Part shown: one piece after another, positions 10,524-18,856 of the stretch
How the letters are laid out: each line of letters opens with the position of its first letter
How positions within the stretch are numbered: position 1 is the stretch's first letter
DNA from: G965195345 sp965277625
GTDB lineage: Bacteria; Pseudomonadota; Gammaproteobacteria; CAKMZV01
Length of the DNA stretch: 64,000 bases
Assembly (NCBI GenBank): GCA_965277625.1
Contig: OZ255827.1
Span: 1,984,001-2,048,000, forward strand
Direction: 5' to 3'
Notes under the pieces: model-generated
What the model was told of the DNA's origin: nothing
The model's database searches: none
What the model saw: only the letters and a program-made list of their open reading frames with translations
Made by a program: the position numbers and the translations under genes

Positions 10524-11051
10524 CTAAGCAGCGTCTTTTAATTGTCTAACTGCTTCAACTGTACGAACCAATTTGCTCGGAACCGCATTGAGGGTCTGAG
10601 CAAACTTCGTGACCGGTGCTTGCATCACTGCCATCAAAGTTGCTAATGCTTCTTCATACGTTGGTAGTGAAGCAACCGCACTCAATTGACTTGCTGGTAG
10701 CAAATCTCCACCAAGAGATATGCCAACCACCTTCAGTTGTTTATGCTCTTTGGCAAATTCCTTAAACACCTTTGCCGCATCTCCAGGTCCAGACTTGGAA
10801 AATCCAAGCAAAACCTGACCAGTTAGAGCCTCTGCAACAAGAGAAAATTGTGTGTCGGCAACGGCTTGACGAGCCAATGTGTTTTTAACCACACGTACTT
10901 CAACATCCGTTGTCCTTGCAACATTGCGCAATTGTGACAATTCACTCACTGTTAGACCTTGGTACTCAGCAATAACCATCGAAATGGATTCAGACACTTG
11001 TTCTGAAACCTGTTCAATAACCTGTTGCTTTTCTTTACGATTAAGTGCCAT
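10524..11051 (-). CDS. rplJ: 50S ribosomal protein L10
   Basis: 175 aa (E. coli 165). Stalk base protein, with the N-terminal 23S-binding domain (VIAEYQGLTVSELSQLR...VVKNTLARQA) and a C-terminal helix for L7/L12 dimers. The 268-bp leader upstream has features of the L10-binding autoregulatory RNA. It is followed by rplL after 36 bp. Confidence 0.98.
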   Translation of the reverse strand: MALNRKEKQQVIEQVSEQVSESISMVIAEYQGLTVSELSQLRNVARTTDVEVRVVKNTLARQAVADTQFSLVAEALTGQVLLGFSKSGPGDAAKVFKEFAKEHKQLKVVGISLGGDLLPASQLSAVASLPTYEEALATLMAVMQAPVTKFAQTLNAVPSKLVRTVEAVRQLKDAA

Positions 11052-11159
11052 GTTTTACTCCATAGCGGTTACTAAAGTCATGATTTAAGTTTTATCAATC
11101 ATACCCAAATCATGCCATTTACTTTATGCTCATCATTTTAAATACATAAAATGATAAAC

Positions 11160-11232
11160 ATCCCATCTGCGTAGGATCATTAAGTTGATCATTTAACTTT
11201 CATTAAACGAAAAAACACCTACGGTCTTTGAC
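11160..11232 (-). promoter_or_regulatory. Probable L10 leader (rplJ autoregulation)
   Basis: In the 268-bp rplA-rplJ gap the minus strand contains ACCGTAGGTG and, about 45 bases later, CCTACGCAGATGGGATG. These can pair (GTAGG with CCTAC), and the second block resembles the conserved L10(L12)4 target of gammaproteobacterial rplJ leaders. Repression of rplJL by L10 is known for the family; the assignment here rests on motif and position only. Confidence 0.5.
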
Positions 11233-11266
11233 GACTTAAGAAAAGCTCAAAGCTACCTTAGTCATC

Positions 11267-11290
11267 CATAAGCATCAAACAATGCTTATG
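11267..11290 (-). other. Hairpin downstream of rplA
   Basis: Perfect 9-bp inverted repeat CATAAGCAT / ATGCTTATG with a 6-base loop, about 30 bp after the rplA stop. No U-tract follows, so it is more likely a processing or stability element than a full terminator. It lies between L11/L1 and the L10 leader. Confidence 0.45.
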
Positions 11291-11319
11291 ATTTAGTCAA
11301 AATGACAAAAATTCTGTTG

Positions 11320-12015
11320 TTACGTTAGTTTTAAAGTAGTGTGGTCCACTCTTAACCCAGGACCCATGGTAGAAGATAGGGTAACCTTCTTCATATAAAT
11401 ACCTTTTGCTGCACTCGGTTTGATTTTGTTCAGTGTCGTCAAAAGCGTTGCCAGATTTTCTGTTAAGGCCTCTGAGCTGAATGATAATTTTCCAATGGAA
11501 GAATGTATGATTCCCCCTTTATCCACTCTAAAGCGTACTTGCCCAGCTTTGGCATTCTTAACAGCCGCGGCGATATCTGCAGTGACCGTTCCGACTTTGG
11601 GGTTGGGCATTAGGCCTTTAGGACCCAAAACCTTACCCAATTTACCAACGGTTGCCATGGCATCTGGTGCAGCAATAAGCAAATCAAAATCTAATTGACC
11701 CGCCTTTATATCTTCGGCTAAGTCGTCAAAACCAACCACATCTGCCCCAGCACTCTTTGCATCTTCAGCAAGATCACCTTGGGCGAAAACGGCCACTCTG
11801 ACGGTTTTTCCTGTGCCATTAGGCAAAACAGCTGCACCACGAATGACTTGATCTGATTTACGAGGATCAACGCCAAGATTGACTGCGACATCAACCGATT
11901 CATCGAATTTTTTGGCTGATAATTCTTTTAACAAGGAAACCGCTTCTTCTAAAGCATAGGTTTTTTCAGCTTCAATCTTCTCGAGTACTAATTTTTTATG
12001 TTTTGAATGTGCCAT
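11320..12015 (-). CDS. rplA: 50S ribosomal protein L1
   Basis: 231 aa (E. coli 234). L1-stalk protein of the 50S subunit and, in related bacteria, a translational repressor of the rplKA mRNA. The family block GKVLGPKGLMPNPKVGTVT and the C-terminal TMGPGLRVD are present. It starts 3 bp after the rplK stop, which suggests translational coupling. Confidence 0.98.
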   Translation of the reverse strand: MAHSKHKKLVLEKIEAEKTYALEEAVSLLKELSAKKFDESVDVAVNLGVDPRKSDQVIRGAAVLPNGTGKTVRVAVFAQGDLAEDAKSAGADVVGFDDLAEDIKAGQLDFDLLIAAPDAMATVGKLGKVLGPKGLMPNPKVGTVTADIAAAVKNAKAGQVRFRVDKGGIIHSSIGKLSFSSEALTENLATLLTTLNKIKPSAAKGIYMKKVTLSSTMGPGLRVDHTTLKLT

Positions 12016-12018
12016 CTT

Positions 12019-12447
12019 TTAACCCTCAACCACTAAGCCCATGCTGACAGCTGTGCCGGCAATAATTTTTACCGCTGCTGCCATATCATTGGCATTTAAA
12101 TCAGCCATTTTCATGGTTGCTATTTCTTCTAACTGCGCTTGAGTCACAGTACCCACTTTATTTCTATTGGGCTCGCCTGAACCTTTGGCCACATTGGCAA
12201 CTTTTTTAAGTAAAACCGCTGCTGGTGGCGTTTTGGTTACAAATTCAAAACTGCGATCTGTAAATGCGGTGATAACGACAGGAATAGGTAAATTCTTTTC
12301 CATGTCTTGGGTTTTTGCATTAAACGCTTTGCAAAAATCCATTATATTGAGCCCGTGCTGACCTAAAGCCGGACCAACAGGCGGACTTGGATTAGCACTC
12401 CCAGCGGGGACTTGCAGTTTAATGTATGCTTTGACTTTCTTTGCCAT
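12019..12447 (-). CDS. rplK: 50S ribosomal protein L11
   Basis: 142 aa, the standard length. The N-terminus (AYIKLQVPAGSANPSPPVGPALGQHG) carries the proline-rich helix that binds thiostrepton-type antibiotics and is needed for RelA activation. The C-terminal RNA-binding domain is intact. The start has an AAGGAGAAA site. It is 57 bp downstream of nusG. Confidence 0.98.
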   Translation of the reverse strand: MAKKVKAYIKLQVPAGSANPSPPVGPALGQHGLNIMDFCKAFNAKTQDMEKNLPIPVVITAFTDRSFEFVTKTPPAAVLLKKVANVAKGSGEPNRNKVGTVTQAQLEEIATMKMADLNANDMAAAVKIIAGTAVSMGLVVEG

Positions 12448-12504
12448 AAATTTTCTCCTTATGAGTGCAAACGCGCATTTAAGCTCCTCATTAACTAATA
12501 ATAT

Positions 12505-13038
12505 CTAACTTTTTTGTATCTGGTTAAATGCCAATTCAACGGATGTAGAACGTCCAAAAATCAATACGGAAACACTGACTCTGTTCTTGTTATAGTCAAT
12601 GCTTTCAACCACAGCTTCAAAATCGGTAAATGGTCCATCTGCGACTCGAACGACTTCGCCAGCTTCAAACATGACTTTGGGTTTGGGACTGTCAATTCCG
12701 GCTTTAACACGATCCATAATTGCATCCACTTCCGACTGCTTGATCGGCGTTGGACGATTAGAAGTGCCACCAATGAAACCAAGCACCTTAGGCACATTTT
12801 TAATCAAATGCCAAGTGTTGTCATTCAATTCCATTTCTACCAAAATATAACCTGGGAAAAATTTACGTGTGGTTGTCCGACGTTGTTCGCCTCTGATTTC
12901 TATCACTTCTTCTGTTGGCACTAAGATCTCACCGAATTCTTGTCCCAAGCCTTTGGTCTCAATGTGTTCTTCCATTGAGCGAACCACTTGCTTCTCATAG
13001 CCAGAATAAGCATGAACCACAAACCATTGTTTTGCCAT
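12505..13038 (-). CDS. nusG: Transcription termination/antitermination protein NusG
   Basis: 177 aa. The NGN domain (about 1-115, with WFVVHAYSGYE and FFPGYILVEMELND) binds RNA polymerase; the C-terminal KOW domain (about 125-177, EVVRVADGPFTDFEAVVE) contacts Rho or S10. It follows secE directly, as in most bacteria. Confidence 0.98.
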   Translation of the reverse strand: MAKQWFVVHAYSGYEKQVVRSMEEHIETKGLGQEFGEILVPTEEVIEIRGEQRRTTTRKFFPGYILVEMELNDNTWHLIKNVPKVLGFIGGTSNRPTPIKQSEVDAIMDRVKAGIDSPKPKVMFEAGEVVRVADGPFTDFEAVVESIDYNKNRVSVSVLIFGRSTSVELAFNQIQKS

Positions 13039-13039
13039 A

Positions 13040-13411
13040 TTAACGCCTTGTAATAATTTCAGTTAGCCACAAAAACAAGGTGTCCAGTAACCATAAAAAG
13101 ATGCCAATGAGAATGACCGCAATGATCACAGTAATTGTTAATTGAATGACCTCAGGACGCGTTGGCCAAATCACTTTTCTAACTTCAGCCCGAGACTCTC
13201 CAACCATCATCAAAGAACGTTTACCCAATGAAGTTTGATAGACAATGGCAATGCAGACGCCTGCCACTACAATAAGTGCCAAGGCGCGCCACAATGTGGC
13301 CACTTGAGATTCATAAGCGTAGAACCCGAAAACACCCGCACCTAAGATTGCTAATGCAATGAGTAGCAGGGCTTTATCGGTAAAACTTGATTGATTTGCT
13401 TGTTTATCCAT
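13040..13411 (-). CDS. secE: Preprotein translocase subunit SecE
   Basis: 123 aa from ATG 13411 (E. coli 127). Three hydrophobic segments (about 13-30, 38-58 and 90-112) flank the conserved cytosolic amphipathic stretch EVRKVIWPTRPE. A longer open frame extends back into the tRNA-Trp gene and is not used. It starts 18 bp after the tRNA and 1 bp before nusG. Confidence 0.96.
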   Translation of the reverse strand: MDKQANQSSFTDKALLLIALAILGAGVFGFYAYESQVATLWRALALIVVAGVCIAIVYQTSLGKRSLMMVGESRAEVRKVIWPTRPEVIQLTITVIIAVILIGIFLWLLDTLFLWLTEIITRR

Positions 13412-13429
13412 ATTTAATTTTATAATTTT

Positions 13430-13506
13430 TGGCAGGGGTAGAGGGACTCGAACCCCCAACCTTCGGATTTGGAATCCGTCGCTCTACCAATTGGAGCTAC
13501 ACCCCT
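13430..13506 (-). tRNA. trpT: tRNA-Trp (anticodon CCA)
   Basis: Read on the minus strand, the 77-nt gene folds as a cloverleaf. The acceptor AGGGGTG pairs with TACCCCT (one G-T), the D arm is GCTC...GAGC, the anticodon loop TTCCAAA contains CCA, and the T arm contains GGTTCGAGTCC. The terminal CCA is encoded. A tRNA-Trp just upstream of secE is common in gammaproteobacteria, although tufB usually lies between them; here it does not. Confidence 0.97.
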
Positions 13507-13564
13507 ATCACATAAGCTGAATGACATAATCTGAATCAAGGCACAATACTTAAGCAGGCGCGGG

Positions 13565-13570
13565 ATTATA
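13565..13570 (-). promoter_or_regulatory. trpT-secE promoter -10 (TATAAT)
   Basis: Minus strand TGGTATAAT: a consensus -10 with an extended TG element, about 60 bp before the tRNA. It is followed at once by the GC-rich discriminator CCCGCGCC, typical of stringently controlled stable-RNA promoters, and preceded by an A-rich run that could be an UP element. The -35 is poor. Confidence 0.65.
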
Positions 13571-13658
13571 CCAGATTTTATTTTTTTTGCTTGTGTATTT
13601 TGGCTTAGGCGCGACACAATAGTCATGTGATGGTGACTGCTGCTCTACTCAAAACAAT

Positions 13659-14318
13659 TTATTTTTTATCTTTGTGCTCGTCAGTCTCATTTGTTTGAGC
13701 TGGATCTTCAGCAGATTCGGCTGTTTGTTCAGGCTCAACATCTTCTGCAGATTCGGTGACTGCTTCGGCCACAGTGTCCTCAACTGGCTCACTGGCTTGC
13801 TCAGTTTCAGCTTGCTCCGCAGAATCACTGACTTCCTCAACCACAGCGTCTTCGACCACGCTTTCTTCAACGGCTGTTGCAGCGACTGCTGCCTCTTTTT
13901 TCTCTAAACCTTTGGTTGAAGTCTCCGTTGAATCGTCCGCTGCTTGTTCCAGTTCAGATTCGTCTCTGTCAACCAGAGACACCCAAGCCATGAGCGCTGC
14001 ATCTGAGCGTCTAAACCCAGCTTTCAATATTCTTAAATACCCACCCGAACGGTCTTTGGAACGAACACCGATTTCTTCAAACAGTTTTTTAACGGCTTCT
14101 TTGGAACGCAAGCGATCAAAAGCCAAACGTCTATTGGCCACAGTATCAACCTTAGCCAGAGTGACCATTGGCTCAAAAAACCGTCTGAGTTCTTTTGCTT
14201 TTGGTAATGTTGTTTGGATTTGCTCATGTTCAATCATAGAGCACATCATGTTACGAAACATAGCTTTACGGCTTGAAGCGTCTCGATTTAATTGACGTCC
14301 TGTATAACGATGGCGCAT
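13659..14318 (-). CDS. rplQ: 50S ribosomal protein L17 with long acidic C-terminal tail
   Basis: 219 aa. Residues 1 to about 117 are a normal L17 (MRHRYTGRQLNRDASSRKAMFRNM; E. coli 127 aa in total). The remaining roughly 100 residues are low-complexity and very rich in Glu, Ala, Ser, Thr and Val, ending in DEHKDKK. The frame is continuous, with no frameshift, so the tail appears to be translated. Extended L17 tails are known in some other phyla, but such a long acidic one is unusual for this class. The start has a GAGGAT site. It is the last gene of the alpha operon. Confidence 0.96.
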   Translation of the reverse strand: MRHRYTGRQLNRDASSRKAMFRNMMCSMIEHEQIQTTLPKAKELRRFFEPMVTLAKVDTVANRRLAFDRLRSKEAVKKLFEEIGVRSKDRSGGYLRILKAGFRRSDAALMAWVSLVDRDESELEQAADDSTETSTKGLEKKEAAVAATAVEESVVEDAVVEEVSDSAEQAETEQASEPVEDTVAEAVTESAEDVEPEQTAESAEDPAQTNETDEHKDKK

Positions 14319-14349
14319 AATTTATCCTCTAAATGTAAGATTTATTTTG

Positions 14350-15351
14350 TTAAATTTGCTCTACAGCACGAATTTTGCTGGGCGGCCAATTGTCTATCTT
14401 AGTGCCCAACTCTAATCCTTGTTCCTGAAGCAATTTTTCAATTTCAGTTAATGATTTTTTCCCAAAGTTAGAAATTCTCAACAAATCCGCACGGGTTTTT
14501 TGAACCAAATCGCCGATGTAAGAAATTTTAGCATTTTTCAAACAGTTGGCAGAACGAACTGTCAACTCTAAGTCATCAACGGGACGCAGATAAACGGGAT
14601 CGACTTCTTCCTCAATCAATTCTTTCTGCGGCTTCTCGAATGCTTTGACATCCACAAATGCCGACAATTGACGGTGCAATATGTCTGCTGCTGTGCAAAT
14701 GGCAACTTTGGGGGTAATGGAGCCATTTGTTTCAATATAGATAATCAATTTATCCAAATCCGTTTTTTGATCAACACGGACATTTTCGACGCTATAGTTT
14801 ATCCGTTTGATTGGGCTGTAAATGGCATCAATTTGTAAAAAGCCCACTTCAACCGTCTCACCCAAACTTTGTTTGCGTACAGCAACGGTTTCATAGCCAA
14901 TGCCTTTGGTCACTTTCAATGTCGCTTTGAATGTCACTTTTTTGTTGACATGTGCAATGACTAAATCAGGATTCGCTATGTCTGCATTATGTGGTAACTG
15001 TATATCAGCTGCTGTAATGGTGCAGGGACCCTTTTTTTCAATCTCAAGCGTTGTTTCTTGCGTGTCTTCGCCATGCAGTATCACCGCGATGTTTTTAAGA
15101 TTAAGTAAAATATCGATGACATCTTCTTGTATGCCTTCCATGGCTGAGTATTCATGCTCAACACCTTCAATTTTCACACCAACCACTGAGGCACCAGGAA
15201 TGGCTGATAACAGCACACGGCGCATGGCATTGCCTAAAGTATGACCAAAACCCCGCTCAAGAGGTTCAAGTTCAACCGTGGCACGACATTCATCAATGAT
15301 TTTTATTTGAGAAAAATCGGGGGTCAAAAAATTTTCGATATTTGTTTTCAT
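14350..15351 (-). CDS. rpoA: DNA-directed RNA polymerase subunit alpha
   Basis: 333 aa from the ATG at 15351. A GTG and another ATG precede it in frame (15357, 15354), but the AGGAGT site is best spaced from 15351. The N-terminal dimerisation domain (GFGHTLGNAMRRVLLSAIPG) and the C-terminal DNA-binding domain (NCLKNAKISYIGDLVQKT...LTEIEKLLQEQGLELG) are complete. Two hairpins separate it from rpsD, so it may be partly uncoupled from the upstream ribosomal genes. Confidence 0.98.
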   Translation of the reverse strand: MKTNIENFLTPDFSQIKIIDECRATVELEPLERGFGHTLGNAMRRVLLSAIPGASVVGVKIEGVEHEYSAMEGIQEDVIDILLNLKNIAVILHGEDTQETTLEIEKKGPCTITAADIQLPHNADIANPDLVIAHVNKKVTFKATLKVTKGIGYETVAVRKQSLGETVEVGFLQIDAIYSPIKRINYSVENVRVDQKTDLDKLIIYIETNGSITPKVAICTAADILHRQLSAFVDVKAFEKPQKELIEEEVDPVYLRPVDDLELTVRSANCLKNAKISYIGDLVQKTRADLLRISNFGKKSLTEIEKLLQEQGLELGTKIDNWPPSKIRAVEQI

Positions 15352-15383
15352 CATCACTCCTAAAATTGTTGCCGCTCAGATGT

Positions 15384-15405
15384 GTTTGACCGATGCAAGT
15401 CAAAC
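15384..15405 (-). other. Stem-loop in rpoA leader
   Basis: Perfect 7-bp inverted repeat GTTTGAC / GTCAAAC with an 8-base loop, about 20 bp upstream of the rpoA ribosome-binding site and just downstream of a terminator-like hairpin. Function unknown; it could influence rpoA translation. Confidence 0.45.
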
Positions 15406-15428
15406 CATTCTATTAAATTGCAAATAAA

Positions 15429-15464
15429 AATCAGGCTTCTTACTCCTTGGTAAAAAGTCTGATT
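15429..15464 (-). terminator. Intrinsic terminator/attenuator between rpsD and rpoA
   Basis: Minus-strand stem of about 15 positions (AATCAGACTTTTTAC with GTAAGAAGCCTGATT; one A-C mismatch and one G-T pair) around a 6-base loop, followed by TTTATTT. It starts 13 bp after the rpsD stop, inside what is usually one alpha operon, so it probably attenuates rather than ends transcription. Confidence 0.7.
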
Positions 15465-15476
15465 AATCGTTTAAAC

Positions 15477-16097
15477 TTACTTTGAATATAACTCAACGAT
15501 GAGATGTTCTTCGATTTCTTGTGGTAGTTCAGACCGATCGGGCAACCGCTTAAATTCAGCGTGCATTTTTGAGGAATCAACGTTCACCCATGCAACGTCT
15601 GGTTTTTGTTCTGCAATTTCCAAAGCCGTTTTAATTCTTTGTTGGTTCTGCTTACTTAAACGTATGCTGACGGCATCGCCCGGTTTAACCTGAAAAGAAG
15701 CAATATTAACCACCGATCCATTGACCAGAATGGCTTTATGGCTCACCAATTGTCGAGCTTCACTCCGTGTGGATCCAAAACCACAGCGATACACAACATT
15801 ATCCAAGCGACTTTCTAAAAACTGCAGTAAATTCTCACCTGTTGAACCTTTGGTTGAACTGGCTTTTTTATAATAATTTCTAAATTGCTTTTCCAATACT
15901 CCGTACATCCGTCTGACTTTTTGCTTTTCACGCAACTGCATGCCGTATTCGGTTAAGCGTCCACCAGTCGTGCCGTGTTGCCCTGGGGGTACATCCGCTT
16001 TACATTTTGACTCAAGTGTTCGTATGCCACTCTTAAGGTATAAATCAGCCCCTTCTCTGCGCGCTAATTTACAAGTTGGTCCAATATATCTTGCCAT
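15477..16097 (-). CDS. rpsD: 30S ribosomal protein S4
   Basis: 206 aa, same length as E. coli. Primary 16S-binding protein with an S4 RNA-binding domain (LESRLDNVVYRCGFGSTRSEARQLV, about 95-155). In enteric relatives it represses the alpha operon mRNA. It sits between rpsK and rpoA in the normal order. Confidence 0.98.
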   Translation of the reverse strand: MARYIGPTCKLARREGADLYLKSGIRTLESKCKADVPPGQHGTTGGRLTEYGMQLREKQKVRRMYGVLEKQFRNYYKKASSTKGSTGENLLQFLESRLDNVVYRCGFGSTRSEARQLVSHKAILVNGSVVNIASFQVKPGDAVSIRLSKQNQQRIKTALEIAEQKPDVAWVNVDSSKMHAEFKRLPDRSELPQEIEEHLIVELYSK

Positions 16098-16113
16098 TTA
16101 TCTCTTCCTATTA

Positions 16114-16506
16114 CTAAACACGACGTTTCTTTGGAGGACGACAGCCATTGTGTGGCATGGGTGTGACGTCCGTGATGCTGGTCACTTTTAGTCCAGCAGC
16201 ATTCAATGCTCGTACCGAAGATTCTCTGCCAGGACCAGGTCCTCTGACTCTAACTTCAATACTCTGAACCCCAAAAGATTTTGCGCTCTCTGCTGCTTTA
16301 CCAGCTGCAATTTGTGCCGCAAAAGGGGTGCTCTTTCTTGATCCTCTAAATCCTGAACCACCAGATGTTGCCCAGCAAAGCACATTGCCTTGTGGATCAG
16401 AGATGGTGACGATGGTATTGTTGAAGCTCGCTTGAATGTTTGCGACTGCTTCTCCAACCACTCTCAGATGTTTTTTAGAACGAACTGTTTTTCTAGGTTT
16501 TGCCAT
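16114..16506 (-). CDS. rpsK: 30S ribosomal protein S11
   Basis: 130 aa (E. coli 129). Platform protein of the 30S subunit. It has the conserved ATSGGSGFRGSRKSTPFAAQ block and the basic C-terminus PHNGCRPPKKRRV. Between rpsM and rpsD, in the standard order. Confidence 0.98.
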   Translation of the reverse strand: MAKPRKTVRSKKHLRVVGEAVANIQASFNNTIVTISDPQGNVLCWATSGGSGFRGSRKSTPFAAQIAAGKAAESAKSFGVQSIEVRVRGPGPGRESSVRALNAAGLKVTSITDVTPMPHNGCRPPKKRRV

Positions 16507-16531
16507 TTCTTTTAACTCTTTAATTAATTTA

Positions 16532-16888
16532 CTAACGCTTGATTAGACGACGAGGTCCTTTACAAGTCCGAGCATTATTTTTGGTTTTTTGTCCACGCAA
16601 TGGAAGGTTTCTTCTGTGACGAATGCCTCTGTATGTGCCCAAGTCCATCAATCGTTTTATGTTCATCGAGACTTCACGTCGCAAATCACCTTCTACGCGA
16701 TATTCGGTCAAAATATTCCGAATTGCTTCAAGTTGTTTTTCAGTCAAGTCTGCGGTCTTTTTAGAAGGCGCAATCTTTGCTTTGACACAAATGTCCTGAG
16801 ACAATGTCTGACCTATGCCATAGATTGACTGAAGCGCAATCACTATGTGTTTTTTATCAGGGACATTTATTCCTGCAATACGCGCCAT
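16532..16888 (-). CDS. rpsM: 30S ribosomal protein S13
   Basis: 118 aa, standard length. It has the N-terminal helix-two-turn-helix (GIGQTLSQDICVKAKI) and the basic C-terminal tail (NNARTCKGPRRLIKR) that contacts the decoding site. It begins only 13 bp after the secY stop, so rpmJ, which normally lies here, is missing. Confidence 0.98.
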   Translation of the reverse strand: MARIAGINVPDKKHIVIALQSIYGIGQTLSQDICVKAKIAPSKKTADLTEKQLEAIRNILTEYRVEGDLRREVSMNIKRLMDLGTYRGIRHRRNLPLRGQKTKNNARTCKGPRRLIKR

Positions 16889-16901
16889 ATAACTTACTCC
16901 T

Positions 16902-18209
16902 TTATTGTGAAATTTGGGCTTTTTTCAACAAGCTATCATATTGCCCAGAAAGCATATGGGACTGCAGCTGGGTCATAAAGTCCATGACCACCACCACTAT
17001 GATAAGCAAAGATGTACCACCAAAATAGAAAGGCACATTCCAATACAAAATCAAAAATTCTGGTAGCAAGCACACACCAGCAATATAAATAGACCCAGCC
17101 AGTGTCAATCGGCTTAACACCGAATCAATGTAGTTAGCAGTTTGCTCACCAGGTCTAATGCCAGGTAGGAAAGCCCCAGAACGACGAAGGTTCTCAGCCG
17201 TTTCTCTTGGGTTAAATACGATGGCTGTATAGAAAAAGCAGAAGAATATAATGGCAATGGCATAGAACATGACGTACAAGGGTTGACCCGGTCCGAGTGT
17301 TGTGGCCAAATCTTTTAACCACTGCATGCCATTTGCTGATCCGAGCCAATTGCCTAATGTTGCGGGAAACAAAATGATGCTTGAGGCAAAAATCGGCGGA
17401 ATAACACCCGCCATGTTTAGTTTTAAAGGCAAATGCGAAGATTGTCCGCCGTACATCTTACGACCTCTTTGCTTTTGCGCATAGTTCACCACAATACGAC
17501 GTTGGCCACGTTCAGCAAATACCACAAATGCGGTTACCGCAATGATCAATGCCAGAAGCACAAACAACAGTATGCCACTGAGCTCACCGGTGCGAACCAA
17601 TTCAAATGTACCACCCAATGCTGAAGGCAGTCCTGCAACAATGCCTGCAAAAATAATCAATGAAATGCCGTTGCCAATGCCTCTTTCGGTAATTTGCTCG
17701 CCCAGCCACATGAGGAAGACGGTACCCGTTAATAAGGTAATCACAGTGGTCAGTTTAAATAGGGTGCCAGGATCGATGACCACAGGCAAACCGCCTGCAT
17801 TTTGAGCTTCTAAGGCGATGGCGACACCAAGGCCTTGGAAAGTTGCCAGTACAATCGTGCCATAGCGCGTGTATTGGGTAATGGTCCGTTGTCCGCTTTG
17901 TCCTTCTTTTTTGAGCTGCTCCAATGCGGGCACAACTGCTGTCATCAACTGCATGATAATCGAAGCTGAGATGTAGGGCATAATGCCAAGCGCAAAAATT
18001 GACAATCGCTCTAATGCGCCACCAGAAAACATATTGAACATGTCTAAGATCGTGCCACGTTGTTGTTCAAACATCGTCGCCAATGCTTCAGGGTCAATGA
18101 AAGGAATTGGGATGTGGGTGCCTAATCGATAAACGGCAAAAGCCCCCAATACGAAAAGGATTCGATTGCGTAATTCGCTAGAGACTGTGGGTTTGCCCTG
18201 ACTTGCCAT
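16902..18209 (-). CDS. secY: Preprotein translocase subunit SecY
   Basis: 435 aa with about ten hydrophobic segments, the protein-conducting channel of the inner membrane. The conserved FALGIMPYISASIIMQL block and the cytosolic loop RRIVVNYAQKQRGRKMYGGQ are present. The start overlaps the rplO stop by 1 bp. It is the last gene of the spc operon here. Confidence 0.98.
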   Translation of the reverse strand: MASQGKPTVSSELRNRILFVLGAFAVYRLGTHIPIPFIDPEALATMFEQQRGTILDMFNMFSGGALERLSIFALGIMPYISASIIMQLMTAVVPALEQLKKEGQSGQRTITQYTRYGTIVLATFQGLGVAIALEAQNAGGLPVVIDPGTLFKLTTVITLLTGTVFLMWLGEQITERGIGNGISLIIFAGIVAGLPSALGGTFELVRTGELSGILLFVLLALIIAVTAFVVFAERGQRRIVVNYAQKQRGRKMYGGQSSHLPLKLNMAGVIPPIFASSIILFPATLGNWLGSANGMQWLKDLATTLGPGQPLYVMFYAIAIIFFCFFYTAIVFNPRETAENLRRSGAFLPGIRPGEQTANYIDSVLSRLTLAGSIYIAGVCLLPEFLILYWNVPFYFGGTSLLIIVVVVMDFMTQLQSHMLSGQYDSLLKKAQISQ

Positions 18210-18640
18210 TATGCTATTGACCCTCCAGCCTTCTCAATGATTTTCTTTGCGCCACTTGTCACATGAATGCCTGAAATCTGATACGCTTGGCTGACTTCGC
18301 CAGAAGCGATGATCCGAGCACGGCGAATGTTGCTGTTAATCAACCCAGCGCTTCGCAAAGATTCTAAATTGACCACTTCGCCTTCAACCTTAGCCAATTC
18401 TGAACATCTGATCTCAGCGGTGACTTTGCTCATGCGTGAAGAAAAACCAAATTTTGGTAAACGCATTTGTAAAGGCATTTGTCCACCTTCAAATCCTCGA
18501 GCAATGGATCCACCTGAACGGGATTTTTGACCTTTGTTGCCACGCGTTGCTGTCTTACCCATACCAGACCCAGCACCACGTCCGACGCGCTTGGATGATT
18601 TTCTGGCACCTGGTGCAGACCTTATGTCATTTAATTGCAT
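18209..18640 (-). CDS. rplO: 50S ribosomal protein L15
   Basis: 143 aa (E. coli 144). The Gly/Arg-rich N-terminal extension (KRVGRGAGSGMGKTATRGNKGQ) that penetrates 23S rRNA is followed by a globular domain. It overlaps both neighbours (rpmD, secY) by one base. Confidence 0.98.
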   Translation of the reverse strand: MQLNDIRSAPGARKSSKRVGRGAGSGMGKTATRGNKGQKSRSGGSIARGFEGGQMPLQMRLPKFGFSSRMSKVTAEIRCSELAKVEGEVVNLESLRSAGLINSNIRRARIIASGEVSQAYQISGIHVTSGAKKIIEKAGGSIA

Positions 18641-18834
18641 TACGACTCCTCTACTTTAAGTAGGTAAGATACTTTGTTTATCATCCCTCTATTTGCAGGG
18701 GTATCCAAAACTTGAACGGTGCTGTTTATGCGACTTAGGCCTAAGCCTTTGACGCAGCTTCTATGTTTGGCAATCCGCCCAATGACACTTTTAACCAGTG
18801 TAACTTTTATTGTAGATGTCTTGCTTTTTACCAT
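18640..18834 (-). CDS. rpmD: 50S ribosomal protein L30
   Basis: 64 aa (E. coli 59). It has the pattern KVTLVKSVIGRIAKHRSCVKGLGL and NTSVQVLDTPANRGMI-like family blocks. Between rpsE and rplO, in the standard spc order. Confidence 0.97.
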   Translation of the reverse strand: MVKSKTSTIKVTLVKSVIGRIAKHRSCVKGLGLSRINSTVQVLDTPANRGMINKVSYLLKVEES

Positions 18835-18856
18835 GATAGGATCCTTAGATTAGCGA

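Noticed and set aside
13412..13459. Upstream extension of secE
   Set aside because: It would begin inside the tRNA-Trp gene; the family N-terminus fits ATG 13411.
13674..14295. Long Ser/Thr-rich frame opposite rplQ
   Set aside because: It is the antisense reading of L17 and its acidic tail.
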